A stretch of 40,771 nt of DNA from Gemmatimonadetes bacterium 13_1_20CM_4_69_16 (GCA_001919865.1 MNIR01000054.1:1-40771), one strand, 5' to 3'. Counted from the first letter of the stretch, positions 1 to 8,877 are shown. Notes: a model not told the origin generated them from the sequence alone. Numbers and translations: made by a program.

Positions 1-1
1 G

Positions 2-115
2 ATCTTTCGCGGCACCCACGGCAACGCGCGCAGCCGGAAGCGGGAGAAGGCGAAGAAGCGCAAGCGGCCCGCGGAAGCCCCCGGCGCCGGCAAGCCGGGC
101 ACGAAGCCCGCATGA
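2..115 (+). CDS. C-terminal end of an unrecognised protein (5' end outside window)
   Basis: An open frame enters from the left edge and stops at TGA 113-115. The 37 visible residues form a Lys/Arg-rich segment (SRKREKAKKRKRP) followed by a Pro/Gly/Ala/Lys tail. Such tails occur on many RNA- or DNA-binding proteins, but no family can be named from this fragment. The stop overlaps the next gene's ATG (ATGA at 112-115), which suggests one transcription unit with the next two genes. The length and N-terminal domains are unknown. Confidence 0.55.
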   Translation: MFRGTHGNARSRKREKAKKRKRPAEAPGAGKPGTKPA

Positions 116-477
116 GGGCGGTCCTCGCGCTGTGCTTCGGCCTGCTCGGGGTGCGGTCCGGCGCTGCGCAGGATCGGTGGCAGCTCACGCTCAATAGCGG
201 GAAGACGGTGTGGGATCTCCGCTTGGTGAAGCTCGCCGGCGACACGCTCGTGGTGCGGCACGACGACTCGACGTTCGCCCTCCCGCTCACGCAGTTCGAC
301 GAGCTCCGGTTGGTGAAAAAAGCCACCCGTCACGTCACGCCCGAGCCCGGTCGCTATGGCGGCGTGCTGGGGGGCGCGGACGATGAGGTCTACCGGCTGA
401 CGCTGTACACGCTCGCCGAGCGACGCGACATCCTGCAACAAATCCTCAAGGACCATCCTCCGGAGGCGGGTCCGTAA
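112..477 (+). CDS. small secreted protein of unknown function
   Basis: The 121-residue product starts with a likely signal peptide (MRAVLALCFGLLGVRSGAAQ, probable cut after AAQ), so it should be exported. The mature part has alternating hydrophobic residues and a pattern like GKTVWDLRLVKLAGDTLVV, which suggests a small beta-rich domain. No catalytic motif is visible and I do not recognise a family. It starts in an ATGA overlap with the upstream frame. It stops at TAA 475-477, which overlaps the expected first codon of the DNA polymerase gene. These are inferences from layout and composition only. Confidence 0.6.
   Translation: MRAVLALCFGLLGVRSGAAQDRWQLTLNSGKTVWDLRLVKLAGDTLVVRHDDSTFALPLTQFDELRLVKKATRHVTPEPGRYGGVLGGADDEVYRLTLYTLAERRDILQQILKDHPPEAGP
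462..466 (+). promoter_or_regulatory. Shine-Dalgarno GGAGG deciding the polymerase start
   Basis: GGAGG at 462-466 sits 7 nt before codon 474-476, where the DinB-type protein is expected to begin. No ATG, GTG or TTG in that frame lies at this distance. The codon found there is GTA. This site is the main reason for placing the start at 474. Confidence 0.5.
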
Positions 478-1682
478 GCCGCATCCTGCTGGTCGACGCG
501 GACGCGTTCTACGTCGCGGTCGCGCGGCTCGTCGACCCGGCCGGGGCCGGGAAGGCAGCGCTGTTGATCGTAGGAGGCGCGGCCGAGCGGCGCGGTGTGG
601 TCACGTCGGCGTCGTACGAGGCCCGTGCGTACGGCGTCCACTCGGCGATGCCGATGGCCCGCGCGGTCCGCCTGTGCCCCAACGCCACCGTGGTGCCGGT
701 GCCGTGGGAGGCGTGCGCCCGCAAGAGCCGGGAGATCAGGGACGTGCTGCAGCGCTTCACGCCGGCCGTGGAGCAGGCGTCGAGCGACGAGTTCTATGTC
801 GACCTGACCGGAACCGAGCAGCTGTATCGCGGAGAGGGGCTCGCGGAGACCGCCCGCCGCGTCCGTGCGGCTGTCGCGGGAGCGACGTCGCTCACAGTCT
901 CCGTGGGCGGAGGGACTTCGAAGCTCGTCGCGAAGCTCGCCGCCAGCATCGCCAAGCCGCGCGCCGGGACGGCGGCGGATGGCGTGCACGTCGTCGCTCC
1001 GGGCGCCGAGCTCGAGTTCATGCGACGGTTCGCGCTGGCCGACATTCCCTTCATCGGACCCAAGTTCCAGCAGCGGCTCGAGAAGCTGGGTCTGCGCACG
1101 GTGGCCGACGTGCTGCGGCACGAGCGGGAGACGCTGATCGGCTGGCTGGGGCAGCGCGAGGGTGCGTGGTTGCACGAGCGGGCGCGCGGCATCGACCGCG
1201 CCGCGGTCGAGCCCGACCGAGAGGCCAAGTCGATCAGCCGGGACGAGACGTTCCCGCAGGACCTGGCGGACGACGACGCCCTCGCGGCGCGGCTGCTCGG
1301 CCTCGCCGATCGTGCCGCGGGCGACCTGCGCGACGCCGGGTTGCTCGCGCGCACCGTCACAGTGAAGCTGCGCGACGCCGATTTCACCACGCGGCAGGCG
1401 AGCCGCACCCTCCCCGACCCGGTCCAGTCCGAACGGGTCGTCTACGAAGTGGCGCGCGCCCTGCTTCAAAAGCTGCGCGCCGCTCGACGCGTGCCGGCCC
1501 GGCTACTTGGTGTCGCCGTGTCGCAGCTCATCCGCTCCGACGCGGTGGTCCAGCTGTCTCTGCTCGACGCCGTACCCGACAACAGCCTCGAGACCGAGCG
1601 GGACCGCGTCATCTCGCGGGTGATCGATCAGGTGCGAGACAAATTCGGCCCCGACGCGCTGGGACGCGCCCGGGGCCGCTAG
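474..1682 (+). CDS. dinB: Y-family DNA polymerase (DNA polymerase IV, DinB type)
   Basis: This is a translesion polymerase that extends past damaged template bases. Metal-binding positions are visible: LVDADAFY with D8, and SSDEFYVDLTG with D105-E106, close to D8 and D103-E104 of E. coli DinB. The helix-hairpin-helix region (IPFIGPKFQQRLEKLG) and the little-finger domain follow. The first conventional start is TTG 564, which would delete the catalytic D8 segment. Homology, the catalytic-residue spacing and GGAGG at 462-466 all point to codon 474, but that codon is GTA, not GTG. A G-to-A change would turn a GTGA stop/start overlap into GTAA. It may be a rare start, a mutation that cripples the gene, or a sequence error. 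It converges on the ACT-domain gene with 33 nt between. Confidence 0.85.
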   Translation, partial: VSRILLVDADAFYVAVARLVDPAGAGKAALLIVGGAAERRGVVTSASYEARAYGVHSAMPMARAVRLCPNATVVPVPWEACARKSREIRDVLQRFTPAVEQASSDEFYVDLTGTEQLYRGEGLAETARRVRAAVAGATSLTVSVGGGTSKLVAKLAASIAKPRAGTAADGVHVVAPGAELEFMRRFALADIPFIGPKFQQRLEKLGLRTVADVLRHERETLIGWLGQREGAWLHERARGIDRAAVEPDREAKSISRDETFPQDLADDDALAARLLGLADRAAGDLRDAGLLARTVTVKLRDADFTTRQASRTLPDPVQSERVVYEVARALLQKLRAARRVPARLLGVAVSQLIRSDAVVQLSLLDAVPDNSLETERDRVISRVIDQVRDKFGPDALGRARGR

Positions 1683-1715
1683 CCGCACGGTTTTTGAACG
1701 ACGGCTGGGTTGCCG

Positions 1716-2129
1716 TTACATCGCTCCGACCGCCGCAGCCGCCTTGTTCACGTCGCGCGGTTTGACCCAGAAGATCCCGCCGTAGCGTCCCATGCCCGCG
1801 ATCACAGCGCTCACGGCGGTCACGTTGACCTTGGCCGCCCCGAGCTTCGCCATCACGTCGGCGAGCGCGCCCACGCGGTCATCACCGTCGATCAGGAACG
1901 CGGTCTTCGGCTTCGAAAGCTTGATCTTGGCGTTCTTCGCCGCCGCGGTGAACGCGGTCGCATCCGAGGGCACGAAGTCCACCTGCGCCTTGCGGGCGCT
2001 GGGGAAGGCGTGCAGCGCGAGCAGGTTGACGCCCGCGCTGCGCAGCGCGCGCAGCAGCCGGGCGCCCTCGCCGGGCTTGTCGGACAGGGCGGTGTAGTAG
2101 TAGCTCACCTTGCGGATCGTGTCGGCCAT
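1716..2129 (-). CDS. ACT-domain protein
   Basis: The 137-residue product begins MADTIRKVSYYYTALSDKPG and contains an ACT-like fold (DKPGEGARLLRALRSAGVNLLALHAF; then DDRVGALADVMAKLGAAKVNVTAVSAV). ACT domains bind small ligands, usually amino acids, and regulate enzymes. This one carries no enzyme domain, so it is probably a stand-alone regulatory or ligand-binding protein in the cytoplasm. The start is ATG 2129, preceded by AGGAG at good spacing. It lies 74 nt downstream of the HtrA-type protease on the same strand and could be co-transcribed. The ligand cannot be told from the sequence. Confidence 0.8.
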   Translation of the reverse strand: MADTIRKVSYYYTALSDKPGEGARLLRALRSAGVNLLALHAFPSARKAQVDFVPSDATAFTAAAKNAKIKLSKPKTAFLIDGDDRVGALADVMAKLGAAKVNVTAVSAVIAGMGRYGGIFWVKPRDVNKAAAAVGAM

Positions 2130-2203
2130 ACAGGTCTCCTCGCTCAGGTCGGCCGCATGACTATCGCTTCCGGTCCGCCTCGCCGCCAGACCGGCGTCCG
2201 CCG

Positions 2204-3559
2204 TCAGCGCACGTAGAACGCCGTCTTCCCTAACCGCCCCGCGCGCTCGAACCACACCGTCACCGCCCCCCCACCCACCGCCGCCGAGAAGGCGCGCGGC
2301 AGGTCCGCGGCACTCCCGATCCGGACGCGGTTGATCTGGAGTACCACGTCGCCGGATTGCAGGCCGGTGGCCTGCTGCATCTCCTCCGGGATGTCGTAGA
2401 TGAGCGCGCCGTGGTCGCTCTGGATGTTCCGCTCGGCACGGATCGCGTCGGTCACGGTGACCACCTTGATGCCGCCCAGCACCGACACCTTCTCGGCGAG
2501 GGTGGTCGGGAGATCCGCCACTGGGAGGCGCGCCGTTCGGGTCTGCGTGCCGTGGCGGTGCGAGACGGTGAGGGTGTCGCCGGGTCCGGTGTCGAGCAGC
2601 ACCGCTTCCCAGTCCAGAAACGTGCGCAGGCGATGCCCCCGGGCGACGAGTAGCACGTCTCCCTCCGCGATCCCCGCCCGCGCCGCCGGTCCGTTCGCCG
2701 CCACCTGCGTCACGCGCAGCCCGCCAACCCGCTTCCAGCCGCGCAGGTCTTCCGCACCCGCCACGTCGAGCCCCACCCACGCCCGGCGGACCGTTCCGAA
2801 CCGCCGGAGCTCATCCGCCACGCGCACGGCCCGCTCGATCGGGATCGCGAATCCCACCCCAACCGAGCCGCCGCTCGGCGTCAGGATGTTGCTGTTGACG
2901 CCCACCACCTCGCCCAGCGCGTTCGCGAGCGGTCCTCCGGAGTTGCCGGGGTTGATGGCAGCGTCGGTCTGGATCATCCCCACGTAGATGCCGGATTGCC
3001 CCTCGGATGGCAGCAGATTCCGCCCCACCGCGCTCACCACCCCTGCCGTGACCGTCGGCTCGGTGTTGCCGAGCAGGTAGGCGAAGGGGTTGCCGACCGC
3101 CACGACCCATTCGCCGATCTGGAGATCGGTGCTCTTGCCGAGCGGCGCGACGGGGAGGTCCGACCCGCTGACCTTGAGGACCGCGATGTCGGTCAACGGG
3201 TCTTCGCCGAGCAGCTTCGCGGGGAAGTCGCGCCCGTCGCGCGTCGTGATCACGATCTGCTCCGCGCCTTGCGACACGTGTTGGTTGGTGATCACGACGC
3301 CGTCGGAAGAAACGACAAACCCGGACCCGTACCCCTCGACGATCTGCTCGGCGCCGCGTGGCATGAAAAACTGGTCGAACGGGTCGGCTGGCAGCCGCCG
3401 CTCGCGCCGCAGCACGTTGACGCTCACGACCGCGGGCGCCAGGCGGGCGGCGGCGCTGACGATCGCCGTCTGTCGCGCCCGCGCCACGTCTTGCGCGACG
3501 GCGCGCGGACCAGCCGCACCGAGCCACGCCGCCAACCCAACGATCAAGAGCCGTCGCAC
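2204..3559 (-). CDS. HtrA/DegP-type periplasmic serine protease
   Basis: The 451-residue exported trypsin-like protease has a signal peptide (about residues 1-22, ending AVAQ) and the catalytic triad H94 (TNQHV), D124 (LTDIAVLK) and S207 (GNSGGP). A PDZ domain follows at about 260-350 (GLRVTQVAANGPAARAGIAEGD) and a second at about 365-450 (LQSGDVVLQINRVRIGSAADL). This is the DegP/DegQ layout, with a normal length for the family, so it probably degrades misfolded proteins in the periplasm. The start is a GTG at 3557-3559 with no strong ribosome site. It is divergent from the VPS10-like gene across about 140 nt. Confidence 0.93.
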   Translation of the reverse strand: MRRLLIVGLAAWLGAAGPRAVAQDVARARQTAIVSAAARLAPAVVSVNVLRRERRLPADPFDQFFMPRGAEQIVEGYGSGFVVSSDGVVITNQHVSQGAEQIVITTRDGRDFPAKLLGEDPLTDIAVLKVSGSDLPVAPLGKSTDLQIGEWVVAVGNPFAYLLGNTEPTVTAGVVSAVGRNLLPSEGQSGIYVGMIQTDAAINPGNSGGPLANALGEVVGVNSNILTPSGGSVGVGFAIPIERAVRVADELRRFGTVRRAWVGLDVAGAEDLRGWKRVGGLRVTQVAANGPAARAGIAEGDVLLVARGHRLRTFLDWEAVLLDTGPGDTLTVSHRHGTQTRTARLPVADLPTTLAEKVSVLGGIKVVTVTDAIRAERNIQSDHGALIYDIPEEMQQATGLQSGDVVLQINRVRIGSAADLPRAFSAAVGGGAVTVWFERAGRLGKTAFYVR

Positions 3560-3588
3560 AGGGGGGATATTCTACCACGGATACCTGC

Positions 3589-3616
3589 TTGACGCGTCCC
3601 CAGCTGGTCGATAAAT
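3589..3616 (+). promoter_or_regulatory. candidate sigma-70 promoter for the VPS10-like gene
   Basis: TTGACG (3589-3594) and ATAAAT (3611-3616) are separated by 16 nt, within the divergent region before the gene at 3702. The match is reasonable for a GC-rich genome, but this is a pattern match only. A second TATA-like stretch (TATAAG near 3651) also exists. Confidence 0.35.
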
Positions 3617-3701
3617 CTGTCACCCCCAACGTCCGGCGTATCTGCTTCGTATAAGTGCTGATCGACTTCGCCCAGCCGACAGCCACATGAAGGAGCCGTC
3701 C

Positions 3702-6700
3702 ATGCTCGAGTTCACCCGCCGTCCGGTCCCCCCTCTAAGCGCGCTGCTCGCCGTCCTGGTAGCGCTGGCGACCCCCGTTCAGGGCCAAGGCAAGAAGCGG
3801 CCGAAGGGGCAACCCGCGGCGAAGCCGGACGTGTCCGCAGCGGCCGTCGCTCCGGCCGCGGACTCACTCAACAACCTCCGGTTCCGGAACCTGGGGCCGT
3901 CGGTCGGCGGAGGTCGCGTGACGGCGGTGGTCGGCATTGCGGGTGACCCCAACGTGTACTACGTGGGCGCAGCGGCGGGCGGCGTGTGGAAGACGACCGA
4001 CGGCGGCGATTCTTGGGACGCGGTCTTCAAGGACCAGCCCACGGCGTCCATCGGCGCCATCGCTTTGGCGCCTTCCAACCCCAACCTCGTCTGGGTCGGG
4101 ACCGGCGAGGCGAACATCCGCAACGACATAGTCGACGGCCGTGGCGTGTTCTTCTCTCCCGATGCCGGCAAGACCTGGTCCTTCATGGGTCTCGGCAACG
4201 TGGGGCAGATCTCGCGGATCGTGATCGACCCGACGAACCCCGACGTCGTGTTCGTCGGAGCGGTGGGCCATGCTTGGGCGGCGAACGCCGAGCGCGGCGT
4301 ATACCGCACGGCCGACGGTGGCAAGACGTGGCAGAAGGTCCTATTCGTGAACGACACCACGGGCGTGTCGGATCTCGTCATGGTGCCGGGCAACCCGCGC
4401 GTGCTGTTCGCCGGGATGTGGCAAGTGGTGCGCCACCCCTGGGAGTTGATCTCAGGCGGACCGGGGAGCGGCATCTACCGCACCAAGGACGGCGGCCTCA
4501 CCTGGGAGAAGCTCAAGGAGGGCCTCCCCACCGGCTTGATGGGCCGGCTCGCCCTCGCGGTGGGCCCGACCAATCCGAACCACGTTTACGCACTGGTCGA
4601 GTCGAAACAGGGGATGTTGTGGGACTCCAAGGACCAGGGCGATCACTGGAGCAAGGTCTCGGATGCCCACGCGCTCTCCGCCCGGCCGTTTTACTTCTCG
4701 CTGATGCACGTGTCGCCGGTGGACGACCGGAAGGTGTTCTTCTCGTCGTATCAGCTGCTGCGCTCCGATGACGGCGGCAAGACGACCGAGTACATCGACC
4801 GCGGCGTGCACGTGGACCACCACGCTCTCTGGATCGACCCGCAGAACCCTGACCGCATGATCCAAGGAAACGACGGCGGGGCGTACGCGACCGGGAACGG
4901 GGCGAAGAGCTGGCGCTACCTGAACAATTTGCCGATCGAGCAGTTCTACATGGTCGCGGCGGACAACAACATTCCCTACATGCTGTGCGGCGGGCTCCAG
5001 GACAACAACGCGTGGTGCGGCCCGTCGAGCGGCGCGGGGGGGGGCGGTGGAGGTGGTGGGGGCGGCGGGGCCGCTGGCGGTCTCAACGGCTCGGAGTGGT
5101 TCACCGTTACGGGCGGGGACGGCGAGTACGCCGTGCCCGCGCCGAGCGACTCGACCGTGCTCTACGTGGATTCGCAAAACGGCAACATCACGCGGCTCGA
5201 CCTGAAGACCGGCCAGACCAGGTCGCTGCGGCCGTATCTCGTCGGTGTGACCGAAACGAAGCCGGCCAATTTGAAGTACCGCTTCAACTGGACGTCGCCG
5301 ATCGCCGTCTCGCGCAGCGACGCCAATGTGGTGTATTTCGGCGGGAACGTGGTGTTCAAGACGAGCGACGGCGGCGACAGCTGGACGGCGATCAGCCCCG
5401 ATCTCACGCGCAACGACAAGGCGAAGCAGGTGACGAGCGGCGGGCCGGTCAACTACGACATCTCCGGCGCCGAGACGTACAACACGATCCTCTCGATCAC
5501 CCTCGCGCCCAGCGACGCCAACGTGATCTGGGTCGGCACCGACGACGGCCTCGTGCAGGTGACGCGCGACGGCGGCAAGACTTGGAGCGACGTCTCCGGT
5601 CATTTCCCCGGCCTCCCGAAGGACGCCGAGGGACGGGTGTATCAGGTGGGCGTCTCGCCGTTCGACGCCGGCGCGGCGTACATCGCCGTCGACCGGCACG
5701 AGCTCGACGACCGCCGGCCCTATGTGTACAAGACCACGGACTATGGGAAGACGTGGACCGACATCGGCCACGGGCTCCCGGCGGACGTCCCGGCCCGGGT
5801 GGTCCGCGAGAACCCCAACTTGCGCGGGTTCTTGGTGCTCGGGAGTGATGCGGCGCTGTGGTATTCGCGTGACGCGGGCGCCACGTGGAAGCCGCTCAAG
5901 GCCGACTTCCCCACCACCCCGGTGTACGACGTCCAGTTCATCCAGCGCTCGCACGATCTGGTGATCGCGACCCACGGGCGCGGTCTGTTCGTGCTCGACA
6001 ACATCACGGCGCTCGAGGAGCTGACTCCGGAGGTCGTCGCGTCGGACTTTCACGTGTTCGGTACGCTGCCGGCGCAGATCCGCGTGCGGCCGCGGCGCAC
6101 CGGGGTGGCACCGACGCGGTTCACCACGCCGAACGCGCCCGCCGGCGGGGTGATCGACTACTACTTGAAGACGGCGCTCGACACCGGGGCCGCGCAGCCA
6201 GCGGCGTCGGGAGAGCCGGCCCCGCGCGGGCGGCGCGGACGCGTGATCATCACGGTCACCGACAGCCACGGCGACACCGTCGTGGTCGATTCGACCGCCC
6301 CGGGGAAGCAGGGCGTGAACCGGTTCGTGTGGAACCTCCGGTACGCCGGGCCCACGCGGCTCACGTTCGAGCGGCCCGCGGGCGGCGAGGAAGAGGAGAA
6401 TCCGTTCCGCAACGTGACCGGCCCACGCGTCGTCCCGGGCGGCTACACGGTCGCCGCCGCGGCGGGCGGTCGCACGGCGTCGGTCACGGTCGCCGTCGAG
6501 CCCGACCCCTTCGTGCCCGGGGAGCCGGCGCGCTTTGCGGCGCAGCTGCGCGCGGGCCTCGAGTGGCGCAACGCCCTCTCCGCCCTCAACGAAACGCTGA
6601 ACCGCATCGTGAGCCTCGAGACCCAACTCAAGAACACCCAACAGGCGCTGCGGGAGAACGTGCGCGGCGACACGACGGCCAGTGCGCCCGTGCTGCGCCA

Positions 6701-7046
6701 AGCGCGAGACCTGGGGCGCAAGCTCAAGGAGTTGAAGGACAGCCTCTACAATTCGGAGGTGCAACGAGGCGGCCAGGACGACATCCACTACCTGAACCGC
6801 TTCCAGGACCGGCTCCAGAGTCTGGGGTTCGGGCTCGGCTTCGCCTATGCGCAGCCGCCCAGCCAGGTCGTGACGGAGCGCTTCAAGGAGCTGCGCGCGC
6901 AGCTCGACCAGTACCTCACGCGATTCAACGAGATCCTGCGCACCGATGTGGCCGCGTTCAACCGTACGGCGCAGGAGCGCCAGACGCCCGTCCTGGTGGC
7001 GGGCGAGCCGATCGCTGTGAAGGAAGTGAGGGTCGTGTCGCGCTGA
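3702..7046 (+). CDS. exported VPS10/sortilin-like Asp-box beta-propeller protein
   Basis: The product is a large exported protein of about 1114 residues. The start is placed at ATG 3702 because AAGGAG (3690-3695) lies 6 nt before it; ATG 3687 is the alternative. A signal peptide (LSALLAVLVALATPVQG) comes first. At least eight Asp-box repeats follow, e.g. KTTDGGDSWD, RTADGGKTWQ, RTKDGGLTWE, KTSDGGDSWT, TRDGGKTWSD and SRDAGATWKP, the hallmark of beta-propellers in the sortilin/VPS10 and BNR sialidase-like group. A poly-Gly linker (about nt 5037-5078) splits the propeller region. The C-terminal part carries a beta-rich segment and a helical region rich in Gln/Arg (QLKNTQQALRENVRG). The substrate is unknown. 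Members are often annotated as glycosyl hydrolases without proof. Confidence 0.9.
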   Translation: MLEFTRRPVPPLSALLAVLVALATPVQGQGKKRPKGQPAAKPDVSAAAVAPAADSLNNLRFRNLGPSVGGGRVTAVVGIAGDPNVYYVGAAAGGVWKTTDGGDSWDAVFKDQPTASIGAIALAPSNPNLVWVGTGEANIRNDIVDGRGVFFSPDAGKTWSFMGLGNVGQISRIVIDPTNPDVVFVGAVGHAWAANAERGVYRTADGGKTWQKVLFVNDTTGVSDLVMVPGNPRVLFAGMWQVVRHPWELISGGPGSGIYRTKDGGLTWEKLKEGLPTGLMGRLALAVGPTNPNHVYALVESKQGMLWDSKDQGDHWSKVSDAHALSARPFYFSLMHVSPVDDRKVFFSSYQLLRSDDGGKTTEYIDRGVHVDHHALWIDPQNPDRMIQGNDGGAYATGNGAKSWRYLNNLPIEQFYMVAADNNIPYMLCGGLQDNNAWCGPSSGAGGGGGGGGGGGAAGGLNGSEWFTVTGGDGEYAVPAPSDSTVLYVDSQNGNITRLDLKTGQTRSLRPYLVGVTETKPANLKYRFNWTSPIAVSRSDANVVYFGGNVVFKTSDGGDSWTAISPDLTRNDKAKQVTSGGPVNYDISGAETYNTILSITLAPSDANVIWVGTDDGLVQVTRDGGKTWSDVSGHFPGLPKDAEGRVYQVGVSPFDAGAAYIAVDRHELDDRRPYVYKTTDYGKTWTDIGHGLPADVPARVVRENPNLRGFLVLGSDAALWYSRDAGATWKPLKADFPTTPVYDVQFIQRSHDLVIATHGRGLFVLDNITALEELTPEVVASDFHVFGTLPAQIRVRPRRTGVAPTRFTTPNAPAGGVIDYYLKTALDTGAAQPAASGEPAPRGRRGRVIITVTDSHGDTVVVDSTAPGKQGVNRFVWNLRYAGPTRLTFERPAGGEEEENPFRNVTGPRVVPGGYTVAAAAGGRTASVTVAVEPDPFVPGEPARFAAQLRAGLEWRNALSALNETLNRIVSLETQLKNTQQALRENVRGDTTASAPVLRQARDLGRKLKELKDSLYNSEVQRGGQDDIHYLNRFQDRLQSLGFGLGFAYAQPPSQVVTERFKELRAQLDQYLTRFNEILRTDVAAFNRTAQERQTPVLVAGEPIAVKEVRVVSR

Positions 7047-7075
7047 GCCACTGAGCGGCCCCGCGTACCGCGGTT

Positions 7076-7708
7076 TTAGACCTCCGCGGTGCGCGGGGCG
7101 CGCGCTTTGTGCCACCGCCTCGCCCCGAGCCACGCCGCCGTCGCGAGCCCGCCCAGCGGGACGATGATGCCGAGCGCCTGGACGAACCACGCCACGAGAG
7201 CCACGAAGTTCCTCCACGCCTGCTTGAACGCCTCGGCCATCACGCTCGAGCCGGCGTGCCCTACGACGGGGATCGGCTCGTGCACGCTGATGGCTAGCGT
7301 ACTCAGCGCTGCGTGCGCGTGCAGGTAGCGGAGCCGGCCCTCGTAGCGCTCGATCTCCTCCCGCATCCGCGCCAACGCTTGCTCCACGTCGAGGACGTCT
7401 TTCAACTTCCCGGTTCGCGTGGCGAGCAACGCGATGAGTCGTGACTCGAGACGGCGAGCGTTCTCTATGCGGGCCGTGACGTCGGTGAATTCCTCACCCA
7501 CGTCCTCCGCGCTCACGTTCACGGACTCGAGCTTGCCGATCGGTGCGAGCCCGGCGAGGCCCTCGTCGAACCGGTCTGCCGGGATCTTCACCTCCAGGGT
7601 GGCCGAGCGCAGCTGGCCCCGGCCGGTCTGCAGCGCCGTGTTGGCGACGTAGCCCCCCACGCGCTAAAGCGACGCCGCCAGGACTGCGGCGAGTATCGGT
7701 GTGCGCAT
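7076..7708 (-). pseudogene. broken DUF4349-family membrane protein
   Basis: From ATG 7708 the frame reads MRTPILAAVLAASL and then meets TAG (7664-7666). The same frame continues at once into a DUF4349-like body: GGYVANTALQTG, then KIPADRFDEGLAGL, an Arg/Glu-rich helical coil, and a C-terminal membrane segment (FVQALGIIVPLGGLATAAWL) with a basic tail. DUF4349 proteins normally have a domain of several tens of residues between the signal peptide and the GGYV segment. Here it is missing, as if a deletion fused the signal peptide to the body with a stop at the join. The part from GTG 7660 (194 residues) could still be translated. Either a pseudogene or a sequence fault explains it. Confidence 0.65.
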
Positions 7709-7823
7709 GGATCGCTCCGGGGGGTATGGTTTCCCGAGAGACGTGTGAGGCGCCGCCTCTTGCACACCGGCGGCCGGTCATAACCTGCGAAACCGCCCCC
7801 GGCGCTCAGCGTACGGTCAGCCA

Positions 7824-8555
7824 GTGCCGATCCCCGACTTGCGGCTCGATGCGCTGCGTGAGTGGGCGCGGCTCGAAGCCCGGGTGGCCGCGGCGCCGCT
7901 GCCCCCAGGGGCGCGGCGTCCGCGGCCCCCGCTGCTCGGCCGCGCGCTCCGGTTCGTCGCGCGGTTCCTGCTCCTCGCGGTTCTCCCGTTCTTTGCCCTG
8001 GTGCGGGTGTCGGTCTCCCTGTACGCGGGCTACGGCGCTCCTGTGTGGCTCGCCCTGGCCGGCGGGGTGGCGTGCGCTCTTCTCGTCGTAACGGCGTACG
8101 CCGCGTGGCTCTCCCAGCGGCTCACCGGCCGCGCATCGGTGCTGGCGCTCGGCCGGCGGGTCGCGCTACCGCTCGTCCTGGCGTACTGCGGCTACGCGCT
8201 GCTGTACCTGTCGAGCGGGCATGCGAAGTCGCCGCTGGTGCGGGCGTACTACACGTCGCTGCACCCGCTGCTGCGCGTGGCACTCTCCACATGGATCCTC
8301 GTCGACCGGGACATCGTGATTACCGACCTGGCGCGCGGGCCGGAGGACTACGCCGCGATGGGGTTGTCCGCGAACGACGGGTCACTGCATTACCGACAGC
8401 ATGACGGCTACACCCACGCGGCCGATCTGCGGACAGTGGGCCGCGGCGCGGTGCAGAACCGCCTGGTGCAGCTCTACTTCTGGAGTATGGGATTCGGCAC
8501 GTTGCGGCATGCGGGGACGGCGGACCACTTGCACGTGGAGTTGCGAGTGCGCTGA
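7824..8555 (+). CDS. membrane protein with a C-terminal M15/MepA-like peptidase-like domain
   Basis: The 243-residue protein has about three membrane segments (roughly residues 45-65, 73-95 and 112-130). A short soluble C-terminal domain has His and Asp in an order like zinc peptidases of the D,D-carboxypeptidase/murein endopeptidase group: H193-x4-H198 with D201 (HDGYTHAADL), then DHLHVEL with D234, H235 and H237. If functional it would act on cell-wall peptides at the membrane. The domain is much shorter than known M15 enzymes, so the assignment is tentative. It leads a same-strand group with the two genes that follow. Confidence 0.5.
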   Translation: MPIPDLRLDALREWARLEARVAAAPLPPGARRPRPPLLGRALRFVARFLLLAVLPFFALVRVSVSLYAGYGAPVWLALAGGVACALLVVTAYAAWLSQRLTGRASVLALGRRVALPLVLAYCGYALLYLSSGHAKSPLVRAYYTSLHPLLRVALSTWILVDRDIVITDLARGPEDYAAMGLSANDGSLHYRQHDGYTHAADLRTVGRGAVQNRLVQLYFWSMGFGTLRHAGTADHLHVELRVR

Positions 8556-8578
8556 CGTGCGGTAGCTTCCCCGGCCCC

Positions 8579-8875
8579 ATGCCATTCACGCGCGACGACA
8601 TCCGGGACTCGGTGGAGCGTGCCGGGGACGAGCACTGGAAGGCGCTGCGGGACCATCACGAAGACGCCTATCCCAATCCCAAGCCGACCCCCGGCGACGT
8701 CTCCAAGGGGGAAGCCGAGCGCCTGAACGGGTTGGGGTTGGGCGACGCCAAGGACTTCGAGCTCCTGGAGACGCGCGTCGAGCGCGTGGGGAGCGAAGTG
8801 CGTCTGACCCACGTCTTCCGATACAAGCCACTGAATATTCGGCTCTTGACGGAGCCGTTCCAGGACTACGGCTAG
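8579..8875 (+). CDS. small hypothetical protein
   Basis: The 98-residue, charged, probably cytoplasmic protein has no signal peptide or membrane segment. The first half is helical and rich in Asp/Glu/His (DEHWKALRDHHEDAYPN). The second half looks like a beta-hairpin (VERVGSEVRLTHVFRYKPLN). I do not recognise a family. It lies 23 nt after the membrane protein and 2 nt before the methyltransferase start, which supports a real gene within an operon. Confidence 0.5.
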   Translation: MPFTRDDIRDSVERAGDEHWKALRDHHEDAYPNPKPTPGDVSKGEAERLNGLGLGDAKDFELLETRVERVGSEVRLTHVFRYKPLNIRLLTEPFQDYG

Positions 8876-8877
8876 CG

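Noticed and set aside
1716-2780. A 354-residue version of the ACT protein
   Set aside because: The extra N-terminal part is a Gly/Arg-rich shadow of the HtrA gene. ATG 2129 has a good ribosome site.
5037-5078. Poly-G tract in the VPS10-like gene as a phase-variation switch
   Set aside because: It is a mixed GGN stretch coding for Gly, in frame on both sides. The longest pure G run could slip, but nothing shows switching.
4452-7217. A 921-residue open frame antisense to the VPS10-like gene
   Set aside because: It is Arg/His/Val-rich low-information sequence without motifs, a usual shadow frame in GC-rich DNA. The plus strand has clear Asp-box repeats.
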